In this document: piece by piece, positions 49,372 to 60,030 of the stretch
How positions within the stretch are numbered: the stretch's first letter is position 1
How the letters are laid out: the number at the start of each line of letters is the position of its first letter
NCBI GenBank assembly: GCA_017554325.1
Contig: JAFZIP010000007.1
Location: 124,001 to 188,000, forward strand
Direction: 5' to 3'
From: Bacteroidales bacterium
GTDB lineage: Bacteria > Bacteroidota > Bacteroidia > Bacteroidales > WCHB1-69
Length of the DNA: 64,000 bases
Translations under genes and position numbers: made by a program
The notes under the pieces: generated by a model
What the model was told of the DNA's origin: nothing
The model's input: the letters and a program-made list of their open reading frames with translations, nothing else
Database searches by the model: none

Positions 49372-50193
49372 CTAATTCATTCCACGGGATTTCTTGATGC
49401 GTTCGTAGGCTTCGTTCACTTGGGCAAACTTGACTTCGGCGGCCTTGCGCACGTCTTCGCCCAGGTGGCTTACTTTGTCGGGATGGTGCTTCTTGGCGGC
49501 GGCGCGATAGGCTTTCTTCACTTCATCGTCGGTGGCATCCGGGGAGACTTCCAATATCTTGTAATCGTTCTCCAGCGTGGCTTGGGAAACCCTGCCGCCG
49601 TAAGAGTTGCCTCCGTAGGTATAGTCGCCGTAGGTTTGCTGGTAGCCGCCGTAGTAGGAACCCACGAACATGGATTTCACGGCTTCAAAGTTGCTGCGGC
49701 TGATGCCGCACAGGTCGGAAATGTATTGGATGGCATCCAATTCCTCCTGACGCATGGAGCCGTCGGCCTGGGAGAAGCCGAAGAGGAATTGCAGGATGAC
49801 CAGTTTCTCATAGATGGTGGCGTGCTGCCGGAGGTCGGCGCACACGCTCTGGATGTCAATGTCGGAGTTGAGAATGTCCCTGAATCGGAGCATGGCTGAG
49901 GAGAGTTGGTCCGAAGACATGGTTTTGGCCAGGAACTGGCGTACATATTCCATCTCGGAGCGCAGCAGCCGGTTGTTGTCGGCCTTGGCCACGTATGCGG
50001 CCAAAACCAGCTCGTGCTCAGTAAAGTCTTGCGATTTGTAATAATGTCTTTGGGCCTGAATTCTCTTTCTGCCGACAATGCCGTCCAGCAATGCGCCGAG
50101 CAGGAATCCTATACCCGCGCCGGGCCATCCATCGACTATAAGTCCGATGATGGAGAAAACAAAACTGAATGTTCCAGTGAAGAGACAGCCCAT
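49372..50193 (-). CDS. DjlA-like J-domain co-chaperone
   Basis: 273 residues: N-terminal transmembrane glycine-rich segment (3-40, SIIGLIVDGWPGAGIGFLLG), a TerB-like domain (about 55-185), a glycine/tyrosine-rich linker (about 188-208) and a C-terminal J domain (about 212-273) with the HPD motif in AAKKHHPDKVSHLG. Such proteins stimulate DnaK at the membrane. A simple AGATTAA-type tract lies directly upstream (50194-50247), between it and kdsC. Confidence 0.87.
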   Translation of the reverse strand: MGCLFTGTFSFVFSIIGLIVDGWPGAGIGFLLGALLDGIVGRKRIQAQRHYYKSQDFTEHELVLAAYVAKADNNRLLRSEMEYVRQFLAKTMSSDQLSSAMLRFRDILNSDIDIQSVCADLRQHATIYEKLVILQFLFGFSQADGSMRQEELDAIQYISDLCGISRSNFEAVKSMFVGSYYGGYQQTYGDYTYGGNSYGGRVSQATLENDYKILEVSPDATDDEVKKAYRAAAKKHHPDKVSHLGEDVRKAAEVKFAQVNEAYERIKKSRGMN

Positions 50194-50247
50194 GTAGAGA
50201 TTAGAGATTAATAGATTAAAGATTAATAGATTAAAGATTAGAGATTA
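50194..50247. repeat. AGATTAA-type simple tandem tract
   Basis: Irregular tandem copies of AGATTAA/AGATTAG/TAGATTA fill the gap between the DjlA-like gene start and the kdsC stop. Comparable heptamer tracts of other sequence lie at 22934-22960, 26107-26149 and 61177-61199. Confidence 0.7.
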
Positions 50248-50769
50248 TTACCATACGAAGGCGTCGTCATTGAACCATTTCCCATGTGCGGAAAGCACTT
50301 GTTGGATGACATCGCGGACGGCTCCGTTGCCGCCGGGGCGCGGCGACACGTAGTCGGCAATGTGCATGATTTCCTCTGCCGCATCAGCAGGGCAGCACTT
50401 GATGCCGGCCAGCAACATCATCTTGTAATCGGGAATGTCGTCGCCCATGATGAGCACGTTTTCGGGTTGCAGATGGTGCTTCTCAAGATACTCGCGGAAC
50501 ATCAGGATCTTGTCATGCACCTTCAGATACATCTCCATGCCGGGAAAGTCCTTGTAGCGTAGTCGCATGGACTCGGCGTAGCCGCCGGAGATGACGGCCA
50601 CGTTGTACCCTTTGCGGAGCGCGTATTGCAGGGCATAGCCATCTTTCACGTTGGTGGCGCGCACCTGCTCGCCGTCGCGCTGCACGTAAATCTTGCCATC
50701 TGAAAGCACGCCGTCGAAATCAAAGATGAATGTGTTGATTTTCTGTATCTTATCCTGTAACTCGATCAT
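50248..50769 (-). CDS. kdsC: 3-deoxy-D-manno-octulosonate 8-phosphate phosphatase (KdsC)
   Basis: Removes phosphate from Kdo-8-P in the pathway to the inner-core lipopolysaccharide sugar Kdo. 173 residues, HAD subfamily IIIA: motif I FDFDGVLSDGKIY, motif II VISGG, motif III/IV with Lys then GDDIPDYKMM. Length is that of the tetrameric KdsC. It follows clpC by 12 bases on the same strand. The DjlA-like gene follows after a repeat tract. Confidence 0.88.
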   Translation of the reverse strand: MIELQDKIQKINTFIFDFDGVLSDGKIYVQRDGEQVRATNVKDGYALQYALRKGYNVAVISGGYAESMRLRYKDFPGMEMYLKVHDKILMFREYLEKHHLQPENVLIMGDDIPDYKMMLLAGIKCCPADAAEEIMHIADYVSPRPGGNGAVRDVIQQVLSAHGKWFNDDAFVW

Positions 50770-50781
50770 AATGGTGCGGGC

Positions 50782-53316
50782 TTATTGCGCAATAGTTTGT
50801 TTGTTGACAATCACTACTTCTTCTTTCAATTCATCGTAATCCAGATCCACAACGGAACCTTGCGGCAGGGTCTGGTTCAAAATCTCTTCTGCCAGCAGGT
50901 CCTCCACATGCTTCTGGATAGCGCGTTTCAGCGGGCGGGCGCCGTAGTTGGCATCCCAGCCGGCCTCGGCGAGATGCTCTTTCGCCTTGTCGGTGACATG
51001 GATTTCGATGCCCAAATCTTGCACGCGGCCGATGACCTTTCTGAGCTCTATTTCGATAATCTTGATGATTTCGTCCTTGCCCAGGCTGTTGAAGTAGATG
51101 ACATCATCGACGCGGTTGAGGAACTCGGGTGAGAAGTTGGCCTTCAGCGCTTTTTCGAGGATGCCGTGCTCCACTTTGTTCTGGGCGGCTTTGGTGGCCT
51201 CGGTGTTGAAGCCCACACCGGTGCCGAAGTCTTTGAGTTCGCGCGTGCCGATGTTGGAGGTCATGATGAGGATGGTGTTCTTGAAATCGACCTTGCGGCC
51301 CATGCCGTCGGTGAGCTGGCCCTCGTCGAACACTTGAAGCAGCACGTTATAGACGTCGTGATGGGCTTTTTCGATTTCATCCAGCAACACGATGGAGTAG
51401 GGCTTGCGGCGCACCTTTTCGGTGAGTTGGCCGCCCTCTTCGTAGCCCACATAGCCGGGAGGCGCACCGATGAGGCGCGACACGGTGTGTTTCTCCATGT
51501 ATTCGCTCATGTCGATGCGGATGATGGCATCCTGCGAGTCGAACAGGTATTCGGCCAGCACTTTGGCGAGGTAGGTTTTGCCCACGCCGGTGGGGCCGAG
51601 GAAGATGAACGTGCCGATGGGCTTGTTGGGATCCTTAAGGCCCGCGCGGTTGCGGCGGATGGCCTTGGCAATCTTGACGATGGCGTCATCCTGGCCAATG
51701 ACGGTGCCTTTCAGCTCGTCGGCCATGCGCATCAGGCGCTCGCCTTCGTTCTTGGCGATGCGCTGCACGGGCACGCCCGTCATCATGGCAATCACTTCGG
51801 CGACAGTCTCCTCCGTGACGGTCGGGCGCTGGAGGTCGGATTGGCTTTCCCACTCTTTCTTGATGTCGGCAAGCTTATTTTCCAGCTGTTTGATCTGGTC
51901 GCGGTAGCCGGCGGCGGCGTTGTACTGCTGCTCTTTGATGGCTTCGGATTTCAGCTTCTCGAAATCGGCAATCTCCTTTTCCACTTCCAGCAGTTCGTCG
52001 GGGACGTGGATGTTCTGGATGTGGAGGCGTGCACCGGCCTCGTCCATCGCGTCGATGGCCTTGTCGGGCAGGCAGCGGTCGGAGATGTAGCGGTTGGAGA
52101 GGGAGACGCAGGCTTTGAGCGAGTCCTCGCTGTATCTCACCAGATGATGGTCTTCGTATTTGTCTTTGATGTTATTCAGAATCTCGATGGTCTCGTCGGG
52201 CGTGGTCGGGTCGAGGATGATTTTCTGGAAGCGGCGTTCCAGCGCGCCGTCCTTCTCGATGTATTCCCGGTACTCATCCAGGGTGGTGGCGCCGATGCAC
52301 TGGAGCTCGCCGCGCGCCAGGGCGGGTTTGAAGAGGTTGGAGGCGTCCATGCTGCCGGGGGAGTTACCAGCGCCCACCATGGTGTGCAGCTCGTCGATGA
52401 ACAGGATGACGTTGGGGTTTTTCTCCAGCTCGGTGAGGATGGTCTTGACGCGCTCCTCGAACTGGCCGCGGTACTTGGTGCCGGCCACGAGGGAGGCCAT
52501 GTCGAGGCTCACCACGCGCTTGTTCATCAGGGTGCGCGACACGTGCCCTTGCACGATGTTCATGGCGAGGCCTTCCGCCACGGCGGACTTGCCCACGCCG
52601 GGTTCGCCGATGAGCACAGGGTTGTTTTTCTTGCGGCGGCTCAGGATCTGGGCGATGCGCTCCAGCTCCCGCTGGCGGCCCACCACGGGATCCAGCTTGC
52701 CCTCGGCGGCGAACTTGGTGAGGTCCTTGCCGAAGCTGTCCAGCATGGGCGTGGCGGAGCCTTTCGCGCTGTCCTTGGCGGCGCGCGCCGAGAACCGGCG
52801 GTCTTCCTCTTCGTCAATGTCATCCCCCGGAGCCACCAATGATTCTGTCCTGCCGGCTCCCATGTTCAACTCCTTCTTAACCTCTGCGGAGAAAGAAGCG
52901 TACGACAGACCGGCTCTCGTCAGGTACATCTTCACCACGTTGGATGCGTCGTTGCGTCCGTCGCGCAAGACGGCCAGAATGAAATGATAGGATTCCACCA
53001 CGTCGCTCCTGAATTCTTTCGAAATCAGATAGGATAGACGTAAAGTGTTGTCTGTTTGCGTATTGAATTTCAACTGTGAAGCCTCAATATCCACCTTGCT
53101 CTCGTTGCTGTCGATCAGCTCCTCGATCTTGGTGCGAAGGGCGTTCACATCAATACGATATATATTGAACAGGTTTTTCGTGGTGCTTTCGTTCGGATAG
53201 CGAAGGATGGCCACGGTAAGATGTTCGATACCGATGCTGGGAGAATGGTAATATGCAGCTATCTTGCCGGATTCCTCCAGCGCGTAGTTCATCTCGTCAG
53301 AATACTTGATTTCCAT
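50782..53316 (-). CDS. clpC: ATP-dependent Clp protease ATPase subunit ClpC
   Basis: 844 residues: Clp N domain (1-150), first AAA module with Walker A GEPGVGKS and Walker [14 protein letters not shown], middle coiled-coil domain ([20 protein letters not shown]), and second AAA module with GPTGVGKT and [14 protein letters not shown]. It unfolds substrates for ClpP; the middle domain separates it from ClpA, and it is shorter than the ClpB type. A -7 element is at 53334-53341. Confidence 0.93.
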   Translation of the reverse strand: MEIKYSDEMNYALEESGKIAAYYHSPSIGIEHLTVAILRYPNESTTKNLFNIYRIDVNALRTKIEELIDSNESKVDIEASQLKFNTQTDNTLRLSYLISKEFRSDVVESYHFILAVLRDGRNDASNVVKMYLTRAGLSYASFSAEVKKELNMGAGRTESLVAPGDDIDEEEDRRFSARAAKDSAKGSATPMLDSFGKDLTKFAAEGKLDPVVGRQRELERIAQILSRRKKNNPVLIGEPGVGKSAVAEGLAMNIVQGHVSRTLMNKRVVSLDMASLVAGTKYRGQFEERVKTILTELEKNPNVILFIDELHTMVGAGNSPGSMDASNLFKPALARGELQCIGATTLDEYREYIEKDGALERRFQKIILDPTTPDETIEILNNIKDKYEDHHLVRYSEDSLKACVSLSNRYISDRCLPDKAIDAMDEAGARLHIQNIHVPDELLEVEKEIADFEKLKSEAIKEQQYNAAAGYRDQIKQLENKLADIKKEWESQSDLQRPTVTEETVAEVIAMMTGVPVQRIAKNEGERLMRMADELKGTVIGQDDAIVKIAKAIRRNRAGLKDPNKPIGTFIFLGPTGVGKTYLAKVLAEYLFDSQDAIIRIDMSEYMEKHTVSRLIGAPPGYVGYEEGGQLTEKVRRKPYSIVLLDEIEKAHHDVYNVLLQVFDEGQLTDGMGRKVDFKNTILIMTSNIGTRELKDFGTGVGFNTEATKAAQNKVEHGILEKALKANFSPEFLNRVDDVIYFNSLGKDEIIKIIEIELRKVIGRVQDLGIEIHVTDKAKEHLAEAGWDANYGARPLKRAIQKHVEDLLAEEILNQTLPQGSVVDLDYDELKEEVVIVNKQTIAQ

Positions 53317-53333
53317 TTTTCAAAAATTTGGCG

Positions 53334-53341
53334 CAAAAGTA
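53334..53341 (-). promoter_or_regulatory. -7 promoter element before clpC
   Basis: Reads TACTTTTG on the minus strand, 18 bases before the ATG at 53316. Confidence 0.55.
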
Positions 53342-53476
53342 CAAAAAAATGATGGAGTAAAAAAATCGAATCCGACAATGGCGGAATTTCAAAAATTTTA
53401 GTATTTTCGTGCCTTATTTGTGTAAAATTTAATTGCTTAACTAACAATAGCTTAGGGAAAATTAAAAGTAGATAAA

Positions 53477-56050
53477 ATGACAGAAGAAGAAACTTTAGGA
53501 GAAAAAATCGTGCAAGTGAACATCGAGAACCAGATGAAAACGGCCTACATCGACTATTCCATGTCCGTCATCGTGTCTCGTGCCTTGCCTGATGTCCGTG
53601 ACGGCCTGAAACCTGTGCAGCGTCGTATCATTTATGCGATGTGGGACATGAACATCATCTCCTCCCAACCTTATAAGAAGTCCGCCAGAATTGTGGGTGA
53701 GGTGCTAGGTAAATACCATCCGCACGGCGATACCGCCGTATATGACGCCATGGTCCGCATGGCCCAGCCGTGGTCTCTGCGCTATCCGTTTGTAGATGGT
53801 CAGGGTAACTTCGGCTCTGTAGATGGCGACAGCCCCGCAGCCATGCGTTACACGGAAGCCCGTCTCCGCAAGTCAGCAGAAGACATGGTGGCCGACATTG
53901 AGAAGGACACTGTGGATATGAATCTCAACTTCGACGATACTATCCCGGAACCGACCGTATTGCCTTCCAAGATTCCTAACTTGCTGGTGAACGGTGCGTC
54001 GGGTATCGCGGTGGGTATGGCCACGAACATGGCTCCGCACAACTTGCGTGAGGTGTGCGACGGCATCTGTGCCTATATCGACAACAATGAGATCACCATA
54101 CCTGAACTGATGCAGTATATCAAAGCTCCTGACTTCCCGTCGGGTTGCGTGATTTACGGCGTGCAGGGTGTGCAAGAGGCCTTCAACACCGGTCGCGGCA
54201 GAATCGTGATGCGCGGCCATGCGGATATCGAAACCGACAAGAACCGCAACCGCATCATCGTGACCTCACTGCCGTACATGGTGAATCCGTCCGATATGAT
54301 CCGCCACACGGTGGAGTTGGTGAAGGATGACAAGATTGTGGGGATCACGAATATCGAGAACCTGTCCAACAAGCGCAACGGTACGCGCATCGTCTATGAC
54401 CTGCGCAAGGATGTGGTGCCTGAGGTGGTGCTCAACAAGCTGTATCAGATGACGGCGTTGCAGTCTGCTTTCAGCGTGAACAATGTTGCGCTGGTGAACG
54501 GCCGCCCGATGACGCTGAATCTGAAAGACATGATTGCGGAGTATGTCAAGCACCGTCACCAAGTGGTGATTCGCCGTACCCAGTTCGACCTCAAGAAAGC
54601 CCAGGCCCGCGCCCATATCCTGGAAGGTTTCCTCAAGGCGCTGGATATCATCGATGAGGTGATTGCCCTGATTCGCGCTTCCCAGACGGTGCAAGAAGCC
54701 CAGAACGGACTGATGGAGAAATGGGGATTCACCGATTTGCAGGCCAAGGCTATTGTCGAGATGCGTCTTCGCCAGCTCACCGGCTTGGAGAGAGAAAAAC
54801 TCCAGAATGAATACGATGAGCTTCTCAAACTGATCAAGTATCTGCAAGATGTGCTCGCCGATGAAAGCCTCCGTATGGGCATCATCAAGGATGAGTTGCA
54901 GGATATCAAGAATCGCTACGGCGACGATCGCCGTTCTCCGATTGAGTTTGACGCTTCCGAGTTCCGCGTGGAGGATACCATCGCCGATGAAGAAGTGGTT
55001 ATCACCATTTCCCATTTGGGTTATATCAAACGTACCCCGCTGGCCGAGTATAAGGTTCAGAACCGCGGTGGCAAGGGCTCCAAGGGCAGCAGCTCCCGCG
55101 ACGAGGACTTCATCGAACATCTCTACATGGCCACCAACCACAACTACCTGCTTTTCTTCACTGAAAAGGGTAAGTGCTTCTGGCTGCGTGTGTTTGAGAT
55201 TCCGGAAGGCGTCAAGACCTCCAAGGGCCGCGCCATCCAGAATATCTTGCAAATCGAAGAGGATGACAAGATTGCATCCATCATCAACCTCACCTCCATC
55301 ACGGATCCTGATTACATCAACAATCATTTCGTGATTCTGTGTACCGAAAAGGGTATCATCAAGAAGACCTCTATCGATGCATATTCTCACCCGCGCAAGA
55401 AAGGTATCATCGCCATCAACGTGCGTGAGGGCGACCGCTTGATTGCCGCTCGTTTCACTGATGGCAACAGCGACATGATGCTGGCATTGCATTCGGGCCG
55501 CGCCATCCGCTTCAAAGAGAACGAGGAGATGCGCGCCATGGGCCGTACTGCTTCCGGCGTGAAGGGTGTTACCCTGGCCGGTCCTGACGACAAGATTGTG
55601 GGCGTGCTCTGCGTGGACAACCCCGAAAGCCATATTCTCATTGTGTCCGAGGCAGGCTTCGGCAAACGCTCCCTGTTGGAAGACTACCGAATTACGCACC
55701 GCGGCGGTAAGGGCGTCAGCACCATCAAGATTACGGAGAAGACGGGCAAGCTGATTGCCATGAAGTGCGTGACCGATGAGGATGACCTGATGATCATAAA
55801 CCGCTCCGGTATCGCCATCCGTCTCCACGTGGACGAGCTGCGCATCTTGGGCCGCAATACGCAAGGTGTGAAACTGATCGACTTGAGAAAGAACGACATC
55901 ATCGCTGCCGTTTGTGTGGTGCCTCGCCAGGATGAGGAAGAGGATGAGTTAGGTGAAGGCGGTGAAATAGGTGAAAGTGGTGAAGGTGGTGAAATGGGTG
56001 AAAGTGGTGAAATGGGTGAAAGTGGTGAAGTGATTGAAACTGAAGCTTAA
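53477..56050 (+). CDS. gyrA: DNA gyrase subunit A
   Basis: 857 residues. N-terminal breakage-reunion domain with [20 protein letters not shown], quinolone-region [19 protein letters not shown] and the catalytic Tyr125 in [10 protein letters not shown]. The C-terminal beta-pinwheel contains the GyrA-box region [12 protein letters not shown]. The protein ends in a Gly/Glu-rich tail (about residues 818-857) built from repeats of GESGE/GEMGE, encoded by tandem GGTGAAA-type sequence (about 55961-56040). Thr86 occupies the position of E. coli Ser83. The TPR gene follows 11 bases later. Confidence 0.95.
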   Translation: MTEEETLGEKIVQVNIENQMKTAYIDYSMSVIVSRALPDVRDGLKPVQRRIIYAMWDMNIISSQPYKKSARIVGEVLGKYHPHGDTAVYDAMVRMAQPWSLRYPFVDGQGNFGSVDGDSPAAMRYTEARLRKSAEDMVADIEKDTVDMNLNFDDTIPEPTVLPSKIPNLLVNGASGIAVGMATNMAPHNLREVCDGICAYIDNNEITIPELMQYIKAPDFPSGCVIYGVQGVQEAFNTGRGRIVMRGHADIETDKNRNRIIVTSLPYMVNPSDMIRHTVELVKDDKIVGITNIENLSNKRNGTRIVYDLRKDVVPEVVLNKLYQMTALQSAFSVNNVALVNGRPMTLNLKDMIAEYVKHRHQVVIRRTQFDLKKAQARAHILEGFLKALDIIDEVIALIRASQTVQEAQNGLMEKWGFTDLQAKAIVEMRLRQLTGLEREKLQNEYDELLKLIKYLQDVLADESLRMGIIKDELQDIKNRYGDDRRSPIEFDASEFRVEDTIADEEVVITISHLGYIKRTPLAEYKVQNRGGKGSKGSSSRDEDFIEHLYMATNHNYLLFFTEKGKCFWLRVFEIPEGVKTSKGRAIQNILQIEEDDKIASIINLTSITDPDYINNHFVILCTEKGIIKKTSIDAYSHPRKKGIIAINVREGDRLIAARFTDGNSDMMLALHSGRAIRFKENEEMRAMGRTASGVKGVTLAGPDDKIVGVLCVDNPESHILIVSEAGFGKRSLLEDYRITHRGGKGVSTIKITEKTGKLIAMKCVTDEDDLMIINRSGIAIRLHVDELRILGRNTQGVKLIDLRKNDIIAAVCVVPRQDEEEDELGEGGEIGESGEGGEMGESGEMGESGEVIETEA
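55961..56040 (+). repeat. in-frame GGTGAAA-type tandem repeat in the gyrA tail
   Basis: Near-tandem units GGTGAAATGGGTGAAAGT and relatives encode the GE(S/M)GE tail of GyrA. Units keep the reading frame. Such tracts can vary in length by slippage. Confidence 0.75.
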
Positions 56051-56061
56051 TATTTAAAAAG

Positions 56062-57252
56062 ATGAAAAGAGCCTTTTTTCTGATTTTGATGGCCGTTTGT
56101 GTGATGGGTGCCACCGCGCAGAAGCCTTCCCTGAACAAGGCCTATAACCACTACTATGACAAGAACTTTGTCAAGGCCAAAGAGGCTATAGACCTGTGTG
56201 TGCAGGATGAAAAGCTTTCCACCAAAGCACAGACGTGGCTTTATAAGGGCAATATTTATTATTTCCTGGCCAACGAGGAGTATGGCGCGAAGCAGAAGGA
56301 TAGCATGTATCAGATAGTCTATCCTGATGCTCCGGTGGAGGCGTATGATGCCTTTGCCAAAGCCCAGGAAATCAATGCAAATGCCGAAGCCATGGACATG
56401 TTGACTTCCAAAGAGGCTCTTCCGCAGTTGTATCCCCTTCTTTTGGTACGTGGTGTGGACCTGTTGATTGCAAAGGATTATGCCGGCGCAAAGACCATCC
56501 TGGGAAAAAGCATCGCTTCGTATGAAATGGGAACTCCGCAGTATCCCATGAACGGCGAAATTTACTACTATTACGCTTACGCGTTGGAAATGCTGAATTT
56601 GAAAGATGAGGTGCGTCCGTATTATGAAAAGGCGGTCAAGGATGGTTCGACCAACCCGTACGTGTATATCCGTCTTATCGAATCGTACAAGACGGAAGAT
56701 AATCCTGCAATGGCCAAAACGGTTCTCGATAACGCCAAGGCCAAGTTGCCTTCCAACACCGGCATTGCGCTCGCTGAAGTCGATTACTATTACTGGATGA
56801 AAGACAGCACCAAGGCCAGAGAGCTGCTCAACGCCATACCTTCTTACAGCATTACCAATCCTGATGAACTGGTGAACCTCGCCAATTGTTACATCAAGGA
56901 GAAGAGATACGAGGATGCCATACAACTGCTGGAGAGGGCCAATCGTCTGTCATCCGGCAATTTTGTCGTGTTGTATAATCTTGGGGTTTGTGAATACAGT
57001 CTGTCGGAGCAGCTTTTCAACCAATACAATAAATTGGCGGTTTTTAATCCTGACGATGCAAATGCAGTCCAACACAAGCATCTGTCTGACGAGCATCTGA
57101 AAAATGCGGCCGGATATTTCGAACAAGCACGATTGATAGAACCTGAAGATCTGAACCTGCTCAACACACTTCGTGCAATTTACGCCCGCCAGCAATCGCC
57201 GAAATACGATGAGATCGATGCCATCATCAAACGTGTCAATGGTAACAAATAA
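56062..57252 (+). CDS. secreted TPR protein, paralogue 1
   Basis: 396 residues: signal peptide 1-19 (ends GATAQ), then helix-turn-helix tetratricopeptide repeats (for example YYEKAVKDGSTNPYVYIRLI, ANCYIKEKRYEDAIQLLERAN). Downstream of gyrA by 11 bases and upstream of a related 395-residue gene, so possibly one transcript. No catalytic domain. Likely a periplasmic or outer-membrane scaffold; function unknown. Confidence 0.78.
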   Translation: MKRAFFLILMAVCVMGATAQKPSLNKAYNHYYDKNFVKAKEAIDLCVQDEKLSTKAQTWLYKGNIYYFLANEEYGAKQKDSMYQIVYPDAPVEAYDAFAKAQEINANAEAMDMLTSKEALPQLYPLLLVRGVDLLIAKDYAGAKTILGKSIASYEMGTPQYPMNGEIYYYYAYALEMLNLKDEVRPYYEKAVKDGSTNPYVYIRLIESYKTEDNPAMAKTVLDNAKAKLPSNTGIALAEVDYYYWMKDSTKARELLNAIPSYSITNPDELVNLANCYIKEKRYEDAIQLLERANRLSSGNFVVLYNLGVCEYSLSEQLFNQYNKLAVFNPDDANAVQHKHLSDEHLKNAAGYFEQARLIEPEDLNLLNTLRAIYARQQSPKYDEIDAIIKRVNGNK

Positions 57253-57311
57253 AACAATTGGATATACAAATCATATTAGATAAGAATTAATAACCTTTAA
57301 TATTTGGAACA

Positions 57312-58499
57312 ATGAAAAAATTAATGCTTGTAATCGTCGGATTCATGATCAGCACGACGCTGTTTTCACAATCATGCCTGGATGACGTTTGGATGTGCTT
57401 GCGTCAGAACCAAGCCCCCAAAGCTAAAAAACTGCTGGAAAGCTGCATGGCTTCCAACCCTGACAATGCACAAGTCTGGCTTATGAAAGCAAATGTGTAT
57501 GTGAACTTGTATAACATGGACCAAAAGAAAATCAGTGCGGATCCTTCCTACACGCCGCGCTATCCCGATGCTCTGCTGACAGCCAATGAGGCTTTCGTCA
57601 AGGCACTGGAGCTGGATCCCAAGGTGGAGCCCAAGACGGGTATGTTAGGCGCAATCGCCGGACAGAAGCTGTGCGCCGAGCCGTTCTACAACATGGGTGT
57701 GCAAGCTGAGGAGAAAGGTGATTATCAGAACGCAGTGAAATATTTCACCCTGGCTGCCAAGAATTACGAGTTGGCCAATGTGAAGAACAATGCTGCTGCC
57801 GCATATCTCCAGCTGGCTTTGGCATACGGCAAGTTGAATGACCAGGCTAACTACAAAGGCATGTTGCTCAAGTCCATCGCTTGCAGTCCTGCCGCTTATC
57901 CCGCTTGCTACACGGAATTGTATTACATCTATGAGGCCGAAAAAGACACGGTGAACTGCGGTAAGATTCTGGAAAAGGGCTTTGCAGCCATCCCCGCTGA
58001 CAAACAAGGCGAACTTATTGAACCTCAGATGAACTACTATTCCATGACGGGCCAGAAAGACAAACTGATGGCATTGTGCGATACCATGTTGAAGAACAAT
58101 CCCGGCGATTTGACCACGATCTTGAACTGCGCCAACTATCTGAGCAACTTCAAGGCATACGAGAAGGCTGAGGAAATCCTCACGGAAGCACTGGCCAAGA
58201 ACCCCAACGAGTTCAAACTGAACAGCCAGATGGCATACCGTTACTTCATGGAAGTGGTGGATTATGAAGACCGCATTGAGGCTGCCAAGAATGCCAAGCA
58301 GTGGAGCGAGATGAATCCTCTGAGAGAGGCCCAGAAGCCGGTTTTGCAAAAGGCTCACGACTGGAGTGACAAGGCCTATCAGATCAACCCGGACGATCGT
58401 CAGAACAACATCATGTTGCAACAGCTTAAGGTGAAATTGCTGCTTCCCGTTCCGGATGAGTTGAAAGCCAAGGTTGACTCATACAGACACAAAGAGTAA
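57312..58499 (+). CDS. secreted TPR protein, paralogue 2
   Basis: 395 residues with signal peptide 1-19 (ends TLFSQ), then TPR-like repeats (LESCMASNPDNAQVWLMKANVYVNL, YYSMTGQKDKLMALCDTMLKNNPGDL). Similar size and architecture to the preceding gene; shared segments such as YPDA...YDAF/LLTANEAFVKALE indicate an old duplication. A terminator follows at 58524. Confidence 0.78.
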   Translation: MKKLMLVIVGFMISTTLFSQSCLDDVWMCLRQNQAPKAKKLLESCMASNPDNAQVWLMKANVYVNLYNMDQKKISADPSYTPRYPDALLTANEAFVKALELDPKVEPKTGMLGAIAGQKLCAEPFYNMGVQAEEKGDYQNAVKYFTLAAKNYELANVKNNAAAAYLQLALAYGKLNDQANYKGMLLKSIACSPAAYPACYTELYYIYEAEKDTVNCGKILEKGFAAIPADKQGELIEPQMNYYSMTGQKDKLMALCDTMLKNNPGDLTTILNCANYLSNFKAYEKAEEILTEALAKNPNEFKLNSQMAYRYFMEVVDYEDRIEAAKNAKQWSEMNPLREAQKPVLQKAHDWSDKAYQINPDDRQNNIMLQQLKVKLLLPVPDELKAKVDSYRHKE

Positions 58500-58523
58500 C
58501 AATAATAGTTAATATGTTTGTGG

Positions 58524-58558
58524 GCGGCCGCTTCTTATCAGAAGTGGCCGCTTTTTTT
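58524..58558 (+). terminator. rho-independent terminator after the TPR genes
   Basis: Arms GCGGCCGCTTC and GAAGTGGCCGC (one G-T pair) with a TTATCA loop, then seven T. The stop codon of the convergent radical SAM gene (58538) lies inside it. Confidence 0.85.
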
Positions 58559-59500
58559 GTCGTATATTTTCCCTTGCCAGCTGTCTCTTCGTTCCAATTC
58601 CGCCTCTACGCTTTTCACGATTTCATCATAGTGTATGTTGTGCCAGTGCGATACGGCCAGATAGCGGGGAGGCACCTCTCCGGCCAAGCGGTCGATGACG
58701 ATGTCTGGATTTAGTCGCTCTAAAAAATCAGCAATGAATTCAACATACTCCTCAAAAGTGAAGATATGGAAGTCGGCTGTTTTTTCGCGGTACTCGTGTT
58801 CCATGGGTGTGCCTTTGAAAATCTGGAGCTGGTGGAATTTGAGGTGCAGGATGGGCAGGGCATTGAGGGTGTCGGTGTCTGCGAGCCAGTCGGCGGGCGT
58901 TTCGCCGGGCAATCCGAAGATGAGGTGCGCGCCCGCGGGCAGATGATGCTTCCGGCAGCCTGCAAGTGCCCGCCTCACACAATCGAAGTCGTGGCCACGC
59001 CGGATGCGCCGGAGGGTCTCGTCACGGCAGCTCTCCACGCCTAATTCAATGGCTACGTAGGTCCGTTTTTGCAAATATTCCAGATAATCCAATGTCTCCT
59101 CGCTGAGGCAATCTGGCCGTGTGGCGATAACCAATCCCTGTATCTCGGGGTGCTGCAGGACCTCTTCAAATTTCTCTTTTAAGACAGAAATAGGCGCGTA
59201 AGTGTTGGAGTATGCCTGGAAATAGGCAAGATAACCGTACGGTTCCCGGCGCCGGTTTCGATGGAAAAGGATGCCGTCATCAATCTGTTGCGTTAGGCTT
59301 TTCTTGGGCGTGCAATAGGAAGGATTGAAGGCGGCATTGAGACAATAAGTGCAACCGCCTGTGCCAGTTGTGCCATCCCGGTTGGGACAAGTGAAACCGG
59401 CATCGATGGCCACACGTTGCATGCGCCCGCCAAATTGCATCTGCATGAAATGGCTGTGTGAGTGAAAACGACGGGAATCACCCCACGGATAGCATTCCAT
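58538..59500 (-). CDS. TIGR01212 family radical SAM protein (YhcC-like)
   Basis: 320 residues with three cysteines in the Elp3-like spacing C38-X11-C50-X2-C53 (FTCPNRDGTTGTGGCTYC), typical of TIGR01212, then AdoMet-barrel strands (GLVIATRPDCLSEETLDYL, ELGVESCRDETLRRIRRGHD). Family function is not settled. It ends inside the terminator hairpin of the convergent TPR genes and starts just after the lipoprotein gene on the same strand. Confidence 0.88.
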   Translation of the reverse strand: MECYPWGDSRRFHSHSHFMQMQFGGRMQRVAIDAGFTCPNRDGTTGTGGCTYCLNAAFNPSYCTPKKSLTQQIDDGILFHRNRRREPYGYLAYFQAYSNTYAPISVLKEKFEEVLQHPEIQGLVIATRPDCLSEETLDYLEYLQKRTYVAIELGVESCRDETLRRIRRGHDFDCVRRALAGCRKHHLPAGAHLIFGLPGETPADWLADTDTLNALPILHLKFHQLQIFKGTPMEHEYREKTADFHIFTFEEYVEFIADFLERLNPDIVIDRLAGEVPPRYLAVSHWHNIHYDEIVKSVEAELERRDSWQGKIYDKKSGHF

Positions 59501-59502
59501 TG

Positions 59503-60018
59503 CTATTTTTCGTCTTGGTAAAGAAGGTTGTCGCCAAAGGGGTCCAGCGTGTGCAGTTTGCGCTTGTCCGGCGTGACGAGGAAAATGAAGGGCACGCGCT
59601 CTTTGTCTTTGACGTAGTGCCCCGAAACCATGAACAACAGGATGCCTTCGGATTTCAGACTGCCACTTTCCATTAAGTCTTCAAAGTCCGTGCGTGTGTT
59701 GTTGATTTCGTTAAGGTAGAGGCTGATGTATTCCAGTGTCTGTCCTTTGCCTTCCTGTGCGGCTTGTTCATATTGCGCCTGATAGGCAGCCTCCATCTCT
59801 CCTAACAGCTGGATGTTGAGGTTGGCGTAGCTCATCTCGGTCAGCGTATCCACACAGTCGATGGTCAGAGAATCGTAGTCCACAACTTTCTCTGTCTTGA
59901 GGTAAGATTTGGCGAACGGCTTCATCTGCCGTTTCAGTTTGTTGACAGCGTAGTCCTTGCAACCGGCAAGAAGAATGGTTGCAAGCAGTGCGATGAGGAT
60001 AAGTCTGTATCTCTTCAT
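59503..60018 (-). CDS. lipoprotein of unknown function
   Basis: 171 residues; lipoprotein signal with lipobox LLAGC (Cys20). The mature part is mixed alpha/beta with a helical stretch (YQAQYEQAAQEGKGQTLEYISLYLNE) and ends in a hydrophobic strand region (ILLFMVSGHYVKDKERVPFIFLVTP). No recognised domain. The stop is 2 bases before the radical SAM start and the gene starts 12 bases after the DUF4831 stop, so all three may form one operon. Confidence 0.7.
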   Translation of the reverse strand: MKRYRLILIALLATILLAGCKDYAVNKLKRQMKPFAKSYLKTEKVVDYDSLTIDCVDTLTEMSYANLNIQLLGEMEAAYQAQYEQAAQEGKGQTLEYISLYLNEINNTRTDFEDLMESGSLKSEGILLFMVSGHYVKDKERVPFIFLVTPDKRKLHTLDPFGDNLLYQDEK

Positions 60019-60030
60019 AGTGAATCAATG

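Noticed and set aside
51166..52842. 558-codon open frame antisense to clpC
   Set aside because: It is a shadow of high GC third positions in clpC; the translation is low-complexity (His, Gly, Val, Leu, Phe) and has no promoter or homology.
54266..55864. 532-codon open frame antisense to gyrA
   Set aside because: gyrA is unambiguous; the opposite frame is open only by codon bias.
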